Source: Pseudomonas huaxiensis
Lineage (GTDB): Bacteria > Pseudomonadota > Gammaproteobacteria > Pseudomonadales > Pseudomonadaceae
Direction: 5' to 3'
Assembly (NCBI RefSeq): GCF_003231275.1
Contig: NZ_QKVL01000001.1
Location: forward strand, 248,001 to 312,000
Length of the DNA: 64,000 nt
Part shown: in pieces, positions 1 to 8,574 of the stretch
How positions within the stretch are numbered: the stretch's first letter is position 1
Layout: each line of letters starts with the position of its first letter
Program-made: the position numbers and the translations under genes
Notes under the pieces: generated by a model
The model's database searches: none
Told to the model about the DNA's origin: nothing
What the model saw: only the letters and a program-made list of their open reading frames with translations

Positions 1-338
1 CGGAAAACCGCGTTCCGCACCTGGCCTTCCAGCCGGATTCGCTGTCGGCCCATCCGATCCTGCCGATCGAGGCCTGCGAAAGCGCCTACTACCTGCGTAT
101 CCAGGCCAAGGACCATCCGGGCGTACTGGCCCAGGTGGCAAGCATCCTTTCCGAGCGCGGGATCAACATCGAGTCGATCATGCAGAAGGAAGTCGAGGAA
201 CAGGACGGTCTGGTACCGATGATCCTGCTGGTCCACAAGGTCCAGGAGAAGCGTATGAACGATGCCATCGCGGCGCTGGAAGCCCTCCAGGACGTTATCG
301 GCAAGGTCGTGCGGATTCGTGTCGAACAGCTCAACTAA
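1..338 (+). CDS. hom: Homoserine dehydrogenase, C-terminal part (5' end outside window)
   Basis: The reading frame is open from base 3 to a TAA at 336-338, and the window cuts off the catalytic part. What remains is an ACT regulatory domain: a beta strand with YYLRIQAKDHPGVLAQVA, then ILSERGINIESIMQKE, the usual beta-alpha layout that binds an amino-acid effector (threonine in this family). The enzyme reduces aspartate semialdehyde to homoserine in the cytoplasm. thrC follows on the same strand 95 bases downstream, the normal hom-thrC pair for threonine synthesis. The identity rests on the ACT domain plus this neighbour. Confidence 0.9.
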   Translation, partial: ENRVPHLAFQPDSLSAHPILPIEACESAYYLRIQAKDHPGVLAQVASILSERGINIESIMQKEVEEQDGLVPMILLVHKVQEKRMNDAIAALEALQDVIGKVVRIRVEQLN

Positions 339-340
339 CG

Positions 341-420
341 ACTAGCTGCAAGTTACAAGCTGCAAGAAGGTGCACCGCCGCTCTCTTGCAGCTTCAAGCT
401 TGAAGCTTGCAGCTCAAAGA
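341..420. repeat. AGCTGCAAG-type inverted repeat between hom and thrC
   Basis: Units such as AGCTGCAAG and TACAAGCTGCAAGA on the left face the complementary TCTTGCAGCTTCAAGCTTG and AAGCTTGCAGCT on the right, so the stretch can fold into a long hairpin. The same family occurs at 1896-1990 and 54148-54266. It ends directly at the thrC ribosome-binding region, so it forms the thrC leader if the two genes are co-transcribed. Confidence 0.75.
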
Positions 421-433
421 AAGGTTTGCCCTC

Positions 434-1843
434 ATGCGCTATATCAGTACCCGTGGCCAGGCTCCTGCCCTGAATTTCGAAGACGTGCTGCTGGCCGGTC
501 TTGCCAGCGATGGCGGTCTTTATGTGCCGGAAAACCTGCCGCGCTTCACCCAGGAAGAGATCGCTTCCTGGGCCGGCCTGCCGTACCACGAGCTGGCGTT
601 CCGGGTGATGCGCCCGTTCGTCACCGGCAGCATCGCCGACGCCGATTTCAAGAAGATTCTCGAAGAAACCTACGGTGAGTTCGCTCACGCTGCGGTCGCA
701 CCGCTGCGTCAACTGAACAGCAACGAATGGGTGCTGGAGCTGTTCCACGGCCCGACCCTGGCGTTCAAGGACTTCGCCCTGCAACTGCTCGGTCGTCTGC
801 TGGACCACGTGCTGGTCAAGCGCGGCGAGCGCGTCGTGATCATCGGCGCCACCAGTGGTGACACCGGTTCCGCGGCCATCGAAGGCTGCCGCCGTTGCGA
901 CAACGTCGATATCTTCATCCTGCATCCGCACCAGCGCGTGTCGGAAGTGCAGCGTCGCCAGATGACCACCATCTTCGGCGAGAACATCCACAACATCGCC
1001 ATCGAAGGCAACTTCGATGACTGCCAGGAAATGGTCAAGGCCAGCTTCGCCGACCAGGACTTCCTCAAGGGCACTCGCCTGGTAGCGGTCAACTCGATCA
1101 ACTGGGCGCGGATCATGGCCCAGATCGTCTACTACTTCCACGCGGCCCTGCAGTTGGGCGGCCCGGCGCGTTCCGTGGCGTTCTCGGTGCCGACCGGCAA
1201 CTTCGGCGACATCTTCGCCGGCTACCTGGCGCGCAACATGGGCCTGCCGATCAGCCAACTGATCGTCGCCACCAACCGCAACGACATCCTGCACCGCTTC
1301 ATGAGCGGCAACCAGTACGTCAAGGAAACCCTGCACGCGACCCTGTCGCCGTCGATGGACATCATGGTGTCGTCGAACTTCGAGCGCCTGCTGTTCGACC
1401 TGCACGGTCGCAACGGCGCGGCAATCGCCGAGCTGATGGCCAACTTCAAGCAGGGTGGCGGCTTCAGCGTCGAAGAAGACCGCTGGACCGAAGCCCGCAA
1501 GCTGTTCGATTCCCTGGCCGTCGATGACGCGCAGACCTGCGAAACCATCGCCGAAGTCTTCGCCCAGACGGGCGAGATCCTCGATCCGCACACCGCGATC
1601 GGCGTCAAGGCCGGCCGCGAGTGCCGTCGCAGCCTGGACACGCCGATGGTGGTGCTGGGCACCGCGCACCCGGTCAAATTCCCGGAAGCGGTGGAAAAGG
1701 CCGGTATTGGCAAGGAACTGTCACTGCCAGCCCACCTGACCGACCTGTTCTCCCGTGAAGAGCGTTGCACGGTCCTGGCCAACGACCTGAGCCAGGTTCA
1801 GGCTTTCGTCAGCAAGCACGGTAACCGCGGTAAACCGCTCTGA
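434..1843 (+). CDS. thrC: Threonine synthase
   Basis: 469 residues. It converts O-phosphohomoserine to threonine and phosphate with PLP in the cytoplasm. The N-terminus MRYISTRGQAPALNFEDVLL and the PLP-lysine motif (AFKDFALQL, Lys about 112) are typical of the long bacterial/fungal class of ThrC, and a glycine-rich phosphate loop (GATSGDTGSAA) follows near residue 140. The ATG at 434 is preferred over in-frame codons from 407 because it gives the family's usual N-terminus and has GAAAGG upstream. The gene follows hom and is closed by a hairpin terminator at 1861-1894. Confidence 0.97.
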   Translation: MRYISTRGQAPALNFEDVLLAGLASDGGLYVPENLPRFTQEEIASWAGLPYHELAFRVMRPFVTGSIADADFKKILEETYGEFAHAAVAPLRQLNSNEWVLELFHGPTLAFKDFALQLLGRLLDHVLVKRGERVVIIGATSGDTGSAAIEGCRRCDNVDIFILHPHQRVSEVQRRQMTTIFGENIHNIAIEGNFDDCQEMVKASFADQDFLKGTRLVAVNSINWARIMAQIVYYFHAALQLGGPARSVAFSVPTGNFGDIFAGYLARNMGLPISQLIVATNRNDILHRFMSGNQYVKETLHATLSPSMDIMVSSNFERLLFDLHGRNGAAIAELMANFKQGGGFSVEEDRWTEARKLFDSLAVDDAQTCETIAEVFAQTGEILDPHTAIGVKAGRECRRSLDTPMVVLGTAHPVKFPEAVEKAGIGKELSLPAHLTDLFSREERCTVLANDLSQVQAFVSKHGNRGKPL

Positions 1844-1860
1844 TCGATTGCCCGGAAAAG

Positions 1861-1894
1861 AAAAAGCCCGTCAAGTGACGGGCTTTTTCTTTTC
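1861..1894 (+). terminator. Rho-independent terminator of thrC
   Basis: Stem AGCCCGTCA (1865-1873) pairs with TGACGGGCT (1876-1884) around a 2-base loop. It is preceded by an A run and followed by TTTTCTTTTC, so it may act in both directions. Confidence 0.9.
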
Positions 1895-1895
1895 T

Positions 1896-1990
1896 AGCTG
1901 AAAGCTACAAGTCGCAAGCTACAAGAAAGAGCGGCCATCGCGCAGGTCGGTTTGTTCTTGCAGCTTGCCACTTGAAGCTTGCAACTGCGT
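1896..1990. repeat. AGCTACAAG-type inverted repeat downstream of thrC
   Basis: Left arm AGCTGAAAGCTACAAGTCGC and a second AAGCTACAAGA unit face TTCTTGCAGCTTGCCACTTG and AAGCTTGCAACTG on the right. It is the same family as the repeat upstream of thrC, so thrC is bracketed by two copies. Confidence 0.7.
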
Positions 1991-2126
1991 TTCAGACCGG
2001 TTCGTCGGCGGGGGTTGGAAATGGAGCGCTAACTTTGGGATTTTTCCTATAGGGCCGCCGGTCTGTTTTCCTTAGAGTTGCGTCTTTGTGCCGCCGCACG
2101 AGCCTGCAACCTGCGGAGAAACCTTC

Positions 2127-3338
2127 ATGCACTCGCTCAAGGTCCTGATCCTCGAAGACCATCCCTTTCAACTCATGGCGTTGCACCAGATGCTCAACGC
2201 CAACGGCGTGTTCGACGTCCTGGCCGCCGAGTCGGTGGAGTGCGCGAGGCAGATGCTGGCGCGCCGTGGGCCGGTGGATATCGCCATCTGCGACCTGTAC
2301 ATGGAAGGTGCCGACGGTTTGGCGTTGATCCGGCACCTGGCGGAAAACGTTCTGGCTGACGCGTTGATCGTCCTCAGTGATGCCGAACCCGCGCTGCTCG
2401 ACAATATTGGCGAACTGTCCCGGCAGCTTGGCCTGCAACTGCTGGGCTGCGTGCGCAAGCCGGCCAGTTGCGCCACGCTGCACCGCCTGCTGTCGGAGTA
2501 CTGCGAAGACGCCCACGTGCCACAACAACTGGGTGTACCGCCGCATATCCTCGAATTGACTCGCCTGTCTCCCGAGCAACTGGCCTTGTCCCGCGCGCAG
2601 TGGCAGGTCCGTTACCAGCCGATGATCTGCGCCGCAGGTGCATTGGTTGGCGTCGAAGCGAGCGTGCGCTGGCAGCACCCGACCCTTGGCCTGTTGGCGC
2701 CAGGCCAGTTCTTCACCGTGCCCAACGGGGTGGGACTGCTCGATGTGCTGACCTGGCATGTGCTCGAACACGCATTGGCCTTCAGTTCGGTGACCTGCCT
2801 TGGCGGTGGTCAGCCGCTGCCGGTGACGGTGGAACTGCCACCCTCGCTGTTGCCGGATACCCGCTTCGTCGCACGGTTGGCGCAACTGCTGGTGACGCTG
2901 GAGCTACCCGCCAGCGTGCTCACGCTGACGTTGAAGGAGGGCCATTGTGACCTGCTCGACGGTGAGCAATGGGCGGTGTTGCGTCAGCTAGGTTGTCGCC
3001 TTGCACTCGAATGCTCAGGCAGCGCCGCCGGCAATCTGCCGCAACTGTTCGCCCTGCCCTTGAGCGAATTGAAGCTGCCTGCCGATCTGCTGCGCGGCCT
3101 GGCCGCTGACGGCAAGAAGTCCGGCGCGGTGGCGACGGCGTTGATCCTGGCGCGGCGCCTGGCGTTGGACGTGGTGGTGCAGGGCGTGGAAACCTTCAAC
3201 GATTGGCGGGCCCTGAACCATGTGGGCAAACCGCGGGTGCAAGGTGGTTTTGTCGCAAGGCCGATGGGCGAGGGTGAATTGCTGAAGTGGATGAATGCCC
3301 ACGAGCCGGCGGCGCTGGCACGAAACGGTGCAGCTTGA
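2127..3338 (+). CDS. Response regulator: receiver domain plus degenerate EAL domain
   Basis: 403 residues. Residues 1-125 form a receiver domain with an acidic patch (LILEDH), a phospho-acceptor Asp in ICDLYMEGADG and a conserved Lys in VRKPA. Residues from about 155 form an EAL-type fold: VEASVRWQHP replaces EALVRW, and QGVETFNDW and VQGGFVARPM sit where EGVE and QGY..P usually lie. Several catalytic positions are lost: LKLP replaces the LKID metal-binding Asp, the following Asp pair is absent, and the Glu of AEGVE is Gln. It is therefore predicted to signal by phosphorylation and perhaps bind, but not cleave, cyclic di-GMP. The ATG at 2127 has GGAG 9 bases upstream. No kinase gene is adjacent. 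Confidence 0.85.
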   Translation: MHSLKVLILEDHPFQLMALHQMLNANGVFDVLAAESVECARQMLARRGPVDIAICDLYMEGADGLALIRHLAENVLADALIVLSDAEPALLDNIGELSRQLGLQLLGCVRKPASCATLHRLLSEYCEDAHVPQQLGVPPHILELTRLSPEQLALSRAQWQVRYQPMICAAGALVGVEASVRWQHPTLGLLAPGQFFTVPNGVGLLDVLTWHVLEHALAFSSVTCLGGGQPLPVTVELPPSLLPDTRFVARLAQLLVTLELPASVLTLTLKEGHCDLLDGEQWAVLRQLGCRLALECSGSAAGNLPQLFALPLSELKLPADLLRGLAADGKKSGAVATALILARRLALDVVVQGVETFNDWRALNHVGKPRVQGGFVARPMGEGELLKWMNAHEPAALARNGAA

Positions 3339-3493
3339 GTTGGGCGATGGCTTTCTGATATTAATCGGTTGTGCAGATTTAATCTGTCATGTTCTGTGGG
3401 CATTCTCGCTGAACGTGTAGCGAAGTGACCTGGCCGAACTTTCCCGCCGCTCACAGGGTCAGTTAAAGACCCTTTGTCCTAACGAGGTGAATA

Positions 3494-3787
3494 GTGAACA
3501 AGATGGAATCTGTCAGCTTGTTGCTCAACGAAGCATTCGCACCTTATCTGGTCACGCTGGCGCCCCAGGGGACTACCGATTTTGCCTTGTCGCTGAGCGA
3601 CGAGTCCGGCCTGGAAGTGTTGCAGCGCACGGTCAGGGCCAGTCAGTTGCAGGATCAGCGCCTGCTGGTTGACCTGGTGGACGGTTTGCAGCGTGATCTG
3701 CGCATTGCCGAAGGACGTTTGCAGCCCTGTGTGATCGCGGCCTGGCAACACGCCCGACAGGGTCGGAATTTATCGGCTACCTTGTAG
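3494..3787 (+). CDS. Small DUF3509-like protein
   Basis: 97 residues, starting at a GTG with GAGG 6 bases upstream; an ATG at 3503 is a possible alternative. It begins with a conserved-looking MESVSLLLNEAFAPYLVTL segment and contains LQRTVRASQLQDQRLLVDLVDGLQRDLR, which resembles the Pseudomonas DUF3509 family as I recall it. It has no signal peptide or membrane segment and no known function. It stands alone between the EAL regulator and a terminator. Confidence 0.65.
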   Translation: MNKMESVSLLLNEAFAPYLVTLAPQGTTDFALSLSDESGLEVLQRTVRASQLQDQRLLVDLVDGLQRDLRIAEGRLQPCVIAAWQHARQGRNLSATL

Positions 3788-3871
3788 GAACCTTTCCTTG
3801 GCAACGTAATCAGACCTTATACAGGCAGCCAGATGGCATTTTGCTCCGATGCTTTCTGACTGTCATACGCG

Positions 3872-3930
3872 AGGCCCAAGGGCCTTCGTTTAACCCCGAG
3901 CGGCCTCCCCACCGTCCGGGGTTTCTTTTT
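3872..3930 (+). terminator. Two hairpins with T-rich tail between convergent genes
   Basis: A short hairpin AGGCCC-aa-GGGCCT (3872-3885) is followed by AACCCCG (3892-3898) pairing with CGGGGTT (3917-3923) and then TCTTTTT. It lies just after the DUF3509-like gene and just before the stop of the convergent gene at 3937. Confidence 0.7.
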
Positions 3931-3936
3931 GCCTTT

Positions 3937-4803
3937 TTACGGCGCGTCATCGTCGAAAAAGTGTTCGGCGTCCTTCATGTAGCTTTCGCGCATCTGCGGG
4001 TCGAGCCACTGGCCATAAAGCGGCGGCAGGGTTTCCTTGCGCAATTCCAGCAGCAACTGGTTGATGTGGGTAACGGCTTCGTGACCCAGCGGCGTATCGG
4101 AACAGCCGACGTGGATGAACTGGTACTGCGTCACGCCCTGGATCGGGTAGAACACCAGGTCGTCCAGGGACTGGCCCAGTTCAAGGCTCAGGTAGCGCAC
4201 TTCCGGCCAGTAGGCCAGCAGCCATTTCAACCGCCCCAGATGCTGCATCTGCAGAAGGCTCCTGACTGCATCGGTGCCGTAGTGGGGCGTCAGGTTTTCC
4301 GCAGGCGTGGTCTTCAGCACGCTGTCGATCGGTGTGCTGTAGCTGCGTTCGGCGACCATACCGAGCCGGGCCGGCGGGTTGGCCAGCAGGGCCTTGAGAT
4401 CGACGGCATGATTGACCAGGAACGGATCCACCAGCGCCCGGTCCTGCTCGCGCACTACCAGGCCGTTGCTCAGGGTGCCCATGCTCGGCACCGAGAAATG
4501 GATGAACCGCGCGCGTTCGGGGGTCCAGAGCAGCGTCGGGTCGCAATTGAAGCCGCGCTCCTGGAGCATCTGCAAGGCACGGGCACGGTTGACCCGCTGG
4601 ATGCTGTGGTCGTACTCGGGCATGCGCTCGATCAGCATCGCCAGCATCTGGTCCACCGCGCCCTGGCTTTTGCGCGAGCCCTCGAAAATCGTCAGCGGCG
4701 GCAAATCACGCAGCAGCCAGATCAGCCGTTCCTTTGCCCACGCCGCCTCCGGCGCGGCCAGCAGCACGCCGAGCAGAGCGCCCAGGCCGAGTCGCCGCAG
4801 CAC
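3937..4803 (-). CDS. Periplasmic solute-binding-like protein (TIGR02285-like)
   Basis: 288 residues with an N-terminal signal peptide (hydrophobic LGLGALLGVLLAA ending AWA, cleavage expected before KERLIW). The remainder looks like the amino-acid-binding (SBP_bac_3) fold, in the uncharacterised subfamily carrying CDPTLLWTPERARFIHFS and a conserved FIHVGCSDTP. It starts at a GTG only 5 bases after the CoA-transferase stop, so the two are probably co-transcribed. No ABC permease or ATPase is near, so it may serve as a sensor or an orphan binding protein. Substrate unknown. Confidence 0.7.
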   Translation of the reverse strand: MLRRLGLGALLGVLLAAPEAAWAKERLIWLLRDLPPLTIFEGSRKSQGAVDQMLAMLIERMPEYDHSIQRVNRARALQMLQERGFNCDPTLLWTPERARFIHFSVPSMGTLSNGLVVREQDRALVDPFLVNHAVDLKALLANPPARLGMVAERSYSTPIDSVLKTTPAENLTPHYGTDAVRSLLQMQHLGRLKWLLAYWPEVRYLSLELGQSLDDLVFYPIQGVTQYQFIHVGCSDTPLGHEAVTHINQLLLELRKETLPPLYGQWLDPQMRESYMKDAEHFFDDDAP

Positions 4804-4808
4804 CCCGG

Positions 4809-6008
4809 TCAGATGGCACCCTGTTCGCGCAGGTTGGCGATGGTCGCGGCGGTGTAGCCCAGTTCACCCAGCACCTGTTCGGTGTGTTCGCCCAGTTTCG
4901 GCCCGACCCACTCGGTGGAGCCCGGCGTGTCGGAGAGCTTGGGCACTATGCCGGGCATCTTGAACGGCTTGCCGTCGGGCAGCTTGGCCTGGAGGAACAT
5001 TTCGCGGGCGAGGTATTGCGGGTCGCTGAACATGTCTTCGGCGGAATAGATGCGGCTGGCCGGCACTTCGGCGGTGGTGAGTGTTTGCATCAAAGTGTCC
5101 AGCGGCACGCTGTTGGCCCAGCGGTCGATGACGCCATACAGCTCGTCGCGGCGCAGGTCGCGGCCGTCGTTGCTGGCCAGGGTCGGGTCGTCGGCGAGGT
5201 CGGCGCGACCGATCGCCAGCATGAAGCGCTTGAAGATCGCGTCGCCGTTGGCGCCGATCTGCACGTGCTTGCCGTCGGCGCTGGTGTGGATGGAGGAGGG
5301 CGTGATGCCGGGCATGATGTTGCCGGTGCGCTCGCGGATGAAACCGAACACGTCGAACTCTGGAACCATGCTTTCCATCATGGCGAAGATCGCTTCATAC
5401 AGCGCCACGTCCACCACTTGGCCTTCGCCGCCGTTCACCTCGCGGTGGCGCAGCGCCATGAGCGCGCCGATCACGCCCCACAGGGCGGCAATGGAGTCAC
5501 CGATGGAAATCCCGGTGCGCACCGGCGGGCGGTCTTCGAAACCGGTGATGTAGCGCAGCCCGCCCATGGATTCGCCCACCGCGCCGAAGCCCGGCTGGTC
5601 TTTCATCGGCCCGGTCTGGCCGAAGCCGGACAGGCGCACCATCACCAGTTTCGGGTTCAGGGCCTTGAGCACGTCCCAGCCCAGGCCGAGCTTTTCCAGC
5701 ACGCCGGGACGGAAGTTCTCGATGAGGATGTCGGCGTCGGCCAGCAGGCGTTTGAGAATCGCCAGGCCTTCGGGATGCTTGAGGTTGAGGGTCAGCGACT
5801 GCTTGTTGCGCGCCTGGACGAACCACCACAGCGAGGTGCCCTCGTAGAGCTTGCGCCACTTGCGCAGCGGGTCGCCGCCGTCTGGCGACTCGACCTTGAC
5901 CACCTGGGCGCCGAATTCGGCACAGATCCGCGAGGCGAACGGTCCGGCAATCAGGGTTCCGAGTTCGACGACCTTGAGGCCGGCAAGAGGTTTGCTGGGC
6001 AGCGACAT
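4809..6008 (-). CDS. Class III CoA-transferase (CaiB/BaiF family)
   Basis: 399 residues. The N-terminal LAGLKVVELGTLIAGPFASRICAEFGAQVVKVESP is the family's nucleotide-binding signature. GISIGDSIAALWG carries the Asp expected to form the acyl-enzyme anhydride, and SGFGQTGP is also conserved. The enzyme moves CoA between carboxylic acids in the cytoplasm; the acids cannot be read from sequence. Start MSLPSKPLAG at 6008 is chosen because the upstream extension (to 6116) is unlike the family. Proteins of this family commonly pair with an acyl-CoA dehydrogenase, which is absent here. Confidence 0.9.
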   Translation of the reverse strand: MSLPSKPLAGLKVVELGTLIAGPFASRICAEFGAQVVKVESPDGGDPLRKWRKLYEGTSLWWFVQARNKQSLTLNLKHPEGLAILKRLLADADILIENFRPGVLEKLGLGWDVLKALNPKLVMVRLSGFGQTGPMKDQPGFGAVGESMGGLRYITGFEDRPPVRTGISIGDSIAALWGVIGALMALRHREVNGGEGQVVDVALYEAIFAMMESMVPEFDVFGFIRERTGNIMPGITPSSIHTSADGKHVQIGANGDAIFKRFMLAIGRADLADDPTLASNDGRDLRRDELYGVIDRWANSVPLDTLMQTLTTAEVPASRIYSAEDMFSDPQYLAREMFLQAKLPDGKPFKMPGIVPKLSDTPGSTEWVGPKLGEHTEQVLGELGYTAATIANLREQGAI

Positions 6009-6158
6009 AAGACATCCGTGGCGGTGGGCAAGGCGCTCGTTTTTATCACAGGGCGAAAGGCTCAGATACTGTTGTAGCTCATGATTGTGGGTTCGCTTAG
6101 TTGATAGGCGTCGCATCGGTTAGACTGGGCGACTTTCCCGTTATCAGAAGCCCGCCCC

Positions 6159-6701
6159 ATGGCCCAGCCGTCCACCACCTACAAATTCGAACTGAACCTC
6201 ACTGATCTCGACCGCGGCGTGTACGAAAGCGTCAAGCAGACCATCGCTCGCCACCCTTCGGAAACCGAAGAGCGCATGGCTGTGCGGCTGCTGGCCTACG
6301 CGTTCTGGTACAACGAGCAGTTGTCGTTCGGGCGTGGTCTGTCGGACGTCGATGAGCCTGCGCTGTGGGAAAAGAGCCTGGATGATCGCGTTCTGCATTG
6401 GATCGAAGTCGGCCAGCCGGACGCCGATCGCCTGACCTGGTGCTCGCGCCGCACCGAGCGCACCAGCCTGCTGGCCTACGGTAGCCTGCGGGTGTGGACG
6501 GGCAAGGTGGTGGATGCGGTCAAGGGGCTGAAGAACCTCAACATCGCTGCGGTGCCGCAAGAAGTGCTGGAAACCCTGTCCACCGACATGCCGCGTGCCA
6601 TCAAGTGGGACGTGATGATCAGCGAAGGGACGATCTTCGTCACCGACGACCGTGGTCAGCATGAAGTCCAGTTGGAGTGGTTGCTGGGTGATCGCGGCTA
6701 A
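6159..6701 (+). CDS. yaeQ: YaeQ family protein
   Basis: 180 residues, the usual YaeQ length. Matches include YKFELNLTDLDRGVYE at the start, HPSETEERMAVRLLAYA, then WIEVGQPDADRL and a C-terminal DVMISEGTIFVTD. The fold is related to PD-(D/E)XK nucleases; the E. coli relative was linked to suppression of an rfaH defect, but its biochemical role is unsettled. It is divergent from the CoA-transferase and lies 44 bases before recJ, as in other pseudomonads. Confidence 0.93.
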   Translation: MAQPSTTYKFELNLTDLDRGVYESVKQTIARHPSETEERMAVRLLAYAFWYNEQLSFGRGLSDVDEPALWEKSLDDRVLHWIEVGQPDADRLTWCSRRTERTSLLAYGSLRVWTGKVVDAVKGLKNLNIAAVPQEVLETLSTDMPRAIKWDVMISEGTIFVTDDRGQHEVQLEWLLGDRG

Positions 6702-6745
6702 GCCGCCGTCCGTTTTTTGTTTTTCATGGAAGCCTAAGCCGTCCC

Positions 6746-8455
6746 ATGCGTATCGAGCCGCGTTCACTGCCGTCCACCCTGCCGTTTCTTGGCGACCTGC
6801 CCCCCCTGCTGACCCGCCTGTACGCCGCCCGTGGCGTGCAGAGCGCGGAAGAGCTGGACAAGAGCCTGGGCCGGCTGCTGCCGTACCAGATGCTCAAAGG
6901 CATCGATGCCGCGGTGGACCTGCTGCTGGACGCCCTGGGCAAGCGCCAGCGCATCCTCATCGTCGGCGACTTCGATGCCGACGGCGCCACCGCCAGCACG
7001 GTTGGTGTGCTTGGTCTGCGCCTGCTGGGTGCGGCCCATGTCGATTATCTGGTGCCCAACCGCTTCGAATATGGCTACGGCCTGACGCCGGAAATCGTCG
7101 CGGTGGCGCTGCAGCGCTCGCCGGACCTGCTGGTCACCGTGGATAACGGCATTTCCAGCGTCGAGGGTGTGGCGGCGGCGCGGGCGGCGGGGCTGAAAGT
7201 GCTGGTCACCGACCACCACCTGCCCGGCAGCGAATTGCCCCAGGCCGACGCGATCGTCAACCCGAACCAGCCGGGGTGCGAGTTCCCGAGCAAGTCGCTG
7301 GCCGGCGTCGGGGTGATCTTCTATGTGCTGCTGGCGTTGCGCGCACAACTGCGCAGCCTTGGCCACTTCCAGGACAAACCGCAGCCCAACCTCGGCGAAC
7401 TGCTGGATCTGGTGGCCCTCGGCAGTGTGGCCGACGTGGTACCGCTGGACGCCAACAACCGCATTCTGGTGCACCAGGGCCTTGAGCGCATTCGTGCCGG
7501 TCGCGCCCGGCCCGGGCTCAAGGCGATCCTGGAAGTGGCGCGCCGCGATCACCAGCGCATCACCTCCACCGACCTTGGCTTCATCATCGGCCCGCGTCTC
7601 AACGCCGCCGGGCGTCTGGATGACATGAGCCTGGGCATCGAATGCCTGCTCAGCGAAGACCCGCAACTGGCGCGGGACATGGCGGCGCAACTGGACGAAC
7701 TGAACCAGGACCGCAAGTCCATCGAGCAGGGCATGCAGCGCGAAGCCCTGGCCCAGCTCAAGGACCTGCCAGTGGAATCCATGCCGTTCGGCCTGTGCCT
7801 GTTCGAAGCCGACTGGCACCAGGGCGTGATCGGTATCCTGGCCTCGCGGATGAAAGAGCGTTATCACCGTCCGACCATCGCCTTTGCCGACGCTGGCGAA
7901 GGCATGCTCAAGGGCTCGGCGCGGTCGGTGCCGGGCTTCCATATTCGCGATGCGCTGGACGCCGTGGCGGCGCGCCATCCGCAGCTCATCAGCAAGTTCG
8001 GCGGCCACGCCATGGCGGCGGGCCTGTCGTTGCCGGCGGAGAATTTCCCGGCGTTCGCCGAGGCCTTCGATGAAGAAGTCCGGCGCCAGTTGCGCGAGGA
8101 AGACCTGACGGGCCGCTTGCTGTCCGACGGCACCCTGGCGGTCGAGGAATTCCATCTCGAACTGGCCCGTGCTCTGCGTCATGCCGGGCCGTGGGGCCAG
8201 CATTTCCCCGAGCCGTTGTTCCATGGCGTGTTCCAGTTGGTGGAGCAGCGGGTAGTGGGTGAGCGGCACCTGAAGGTGGTGCTCAAGAGCGAATGCGGTG
8301 CGGTCCGGCTGGACGGCATTGCCTTCAGCGTCGACCGCGAAGTCTGGCCGAACCCCACGGTGCGCTGGGTGGAACTGGCCTACAAGCTCGACGTCAACGA
8401 ATTCCGCGGCCAGGAAAGTGTGCAATTGATGATCGCGCACATGGAGCCGCGCTGA
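6746..8455 (+). CDS. recJ: Single-stranded-DNA-specific exonuclease RecJ
   Basis: 569 residues. RecJ degrades single-stranded DNA 5' to 3' in recombination and mismatch repair. The DHH superfamily metal sites are intact: DFDADG (75-80), a VDNG motif near 132, TDHH (155-158) and, further on, a LGSVADVVPLD motif. The DHHA1 part carries SKFGGHAMAAGLSL near residue 420, and a C-terminal OB-like domain ends with VQLMIAHMEPR. Start and length match the family. Confidence 0.97.
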   Translation: MRIEPRSLPSTLPFLGDLPPLLTRLYAARGVQSAEELDKSLGRLLPYQMLKGIDAAVDLLLDALGKRQRILIVGDFDADGATASTVGVLGLRLLGAAHVDYLVPNRFEYGYGLTPEIVAVALQRSPDLLVTVDNGISSVEGVAAARAAGLKVLVTDHHLPGSELPQADAIVNPNQPGCEFPSKSLAGVGVIFYVLLALRAQLRSLGHFQDKPQPNLGELLDLVALGSVADVVPLDANNRILVHQGLERIRAGRARPGLKAILEVARRDHQRITSTDLGFIIGPRLNAAGRLDDMSLGIECLLSEDPQLARDMAAQLDELNQDRKSIEQGMQREALAQLKDLPVESMPFGLCLFEADWHQGVIGILASRMKERYHRPTIAFADAGEGMLKGSARSVPGFHIRDALDAVAARHPQLISKFGGHAMAAGLSLPAENFPAFAEAFDEEVRRQLREEDLTGRLLSDGTLAVEEFHLELARALRHAGPWGQHFPEPLFHGVFQLVEQRVVGERHLKVVLKSECGAVRLDGIAFSVDREVWPNPTVRWVELAYKLDVNEFRGQESVQLMIAHMEPR

Positions 8456-8574
8456 TCGGCCCGGTGACCCGAGGGTAGGAAACTGGTCTAGGCTCTGTAG
8501 GACCGGCACTGAGCCGCAGGGAAGAATGAGCGCTCGGTTCGGCCTACCATTCGGAGTCATGGAGAGGTGCCCTC

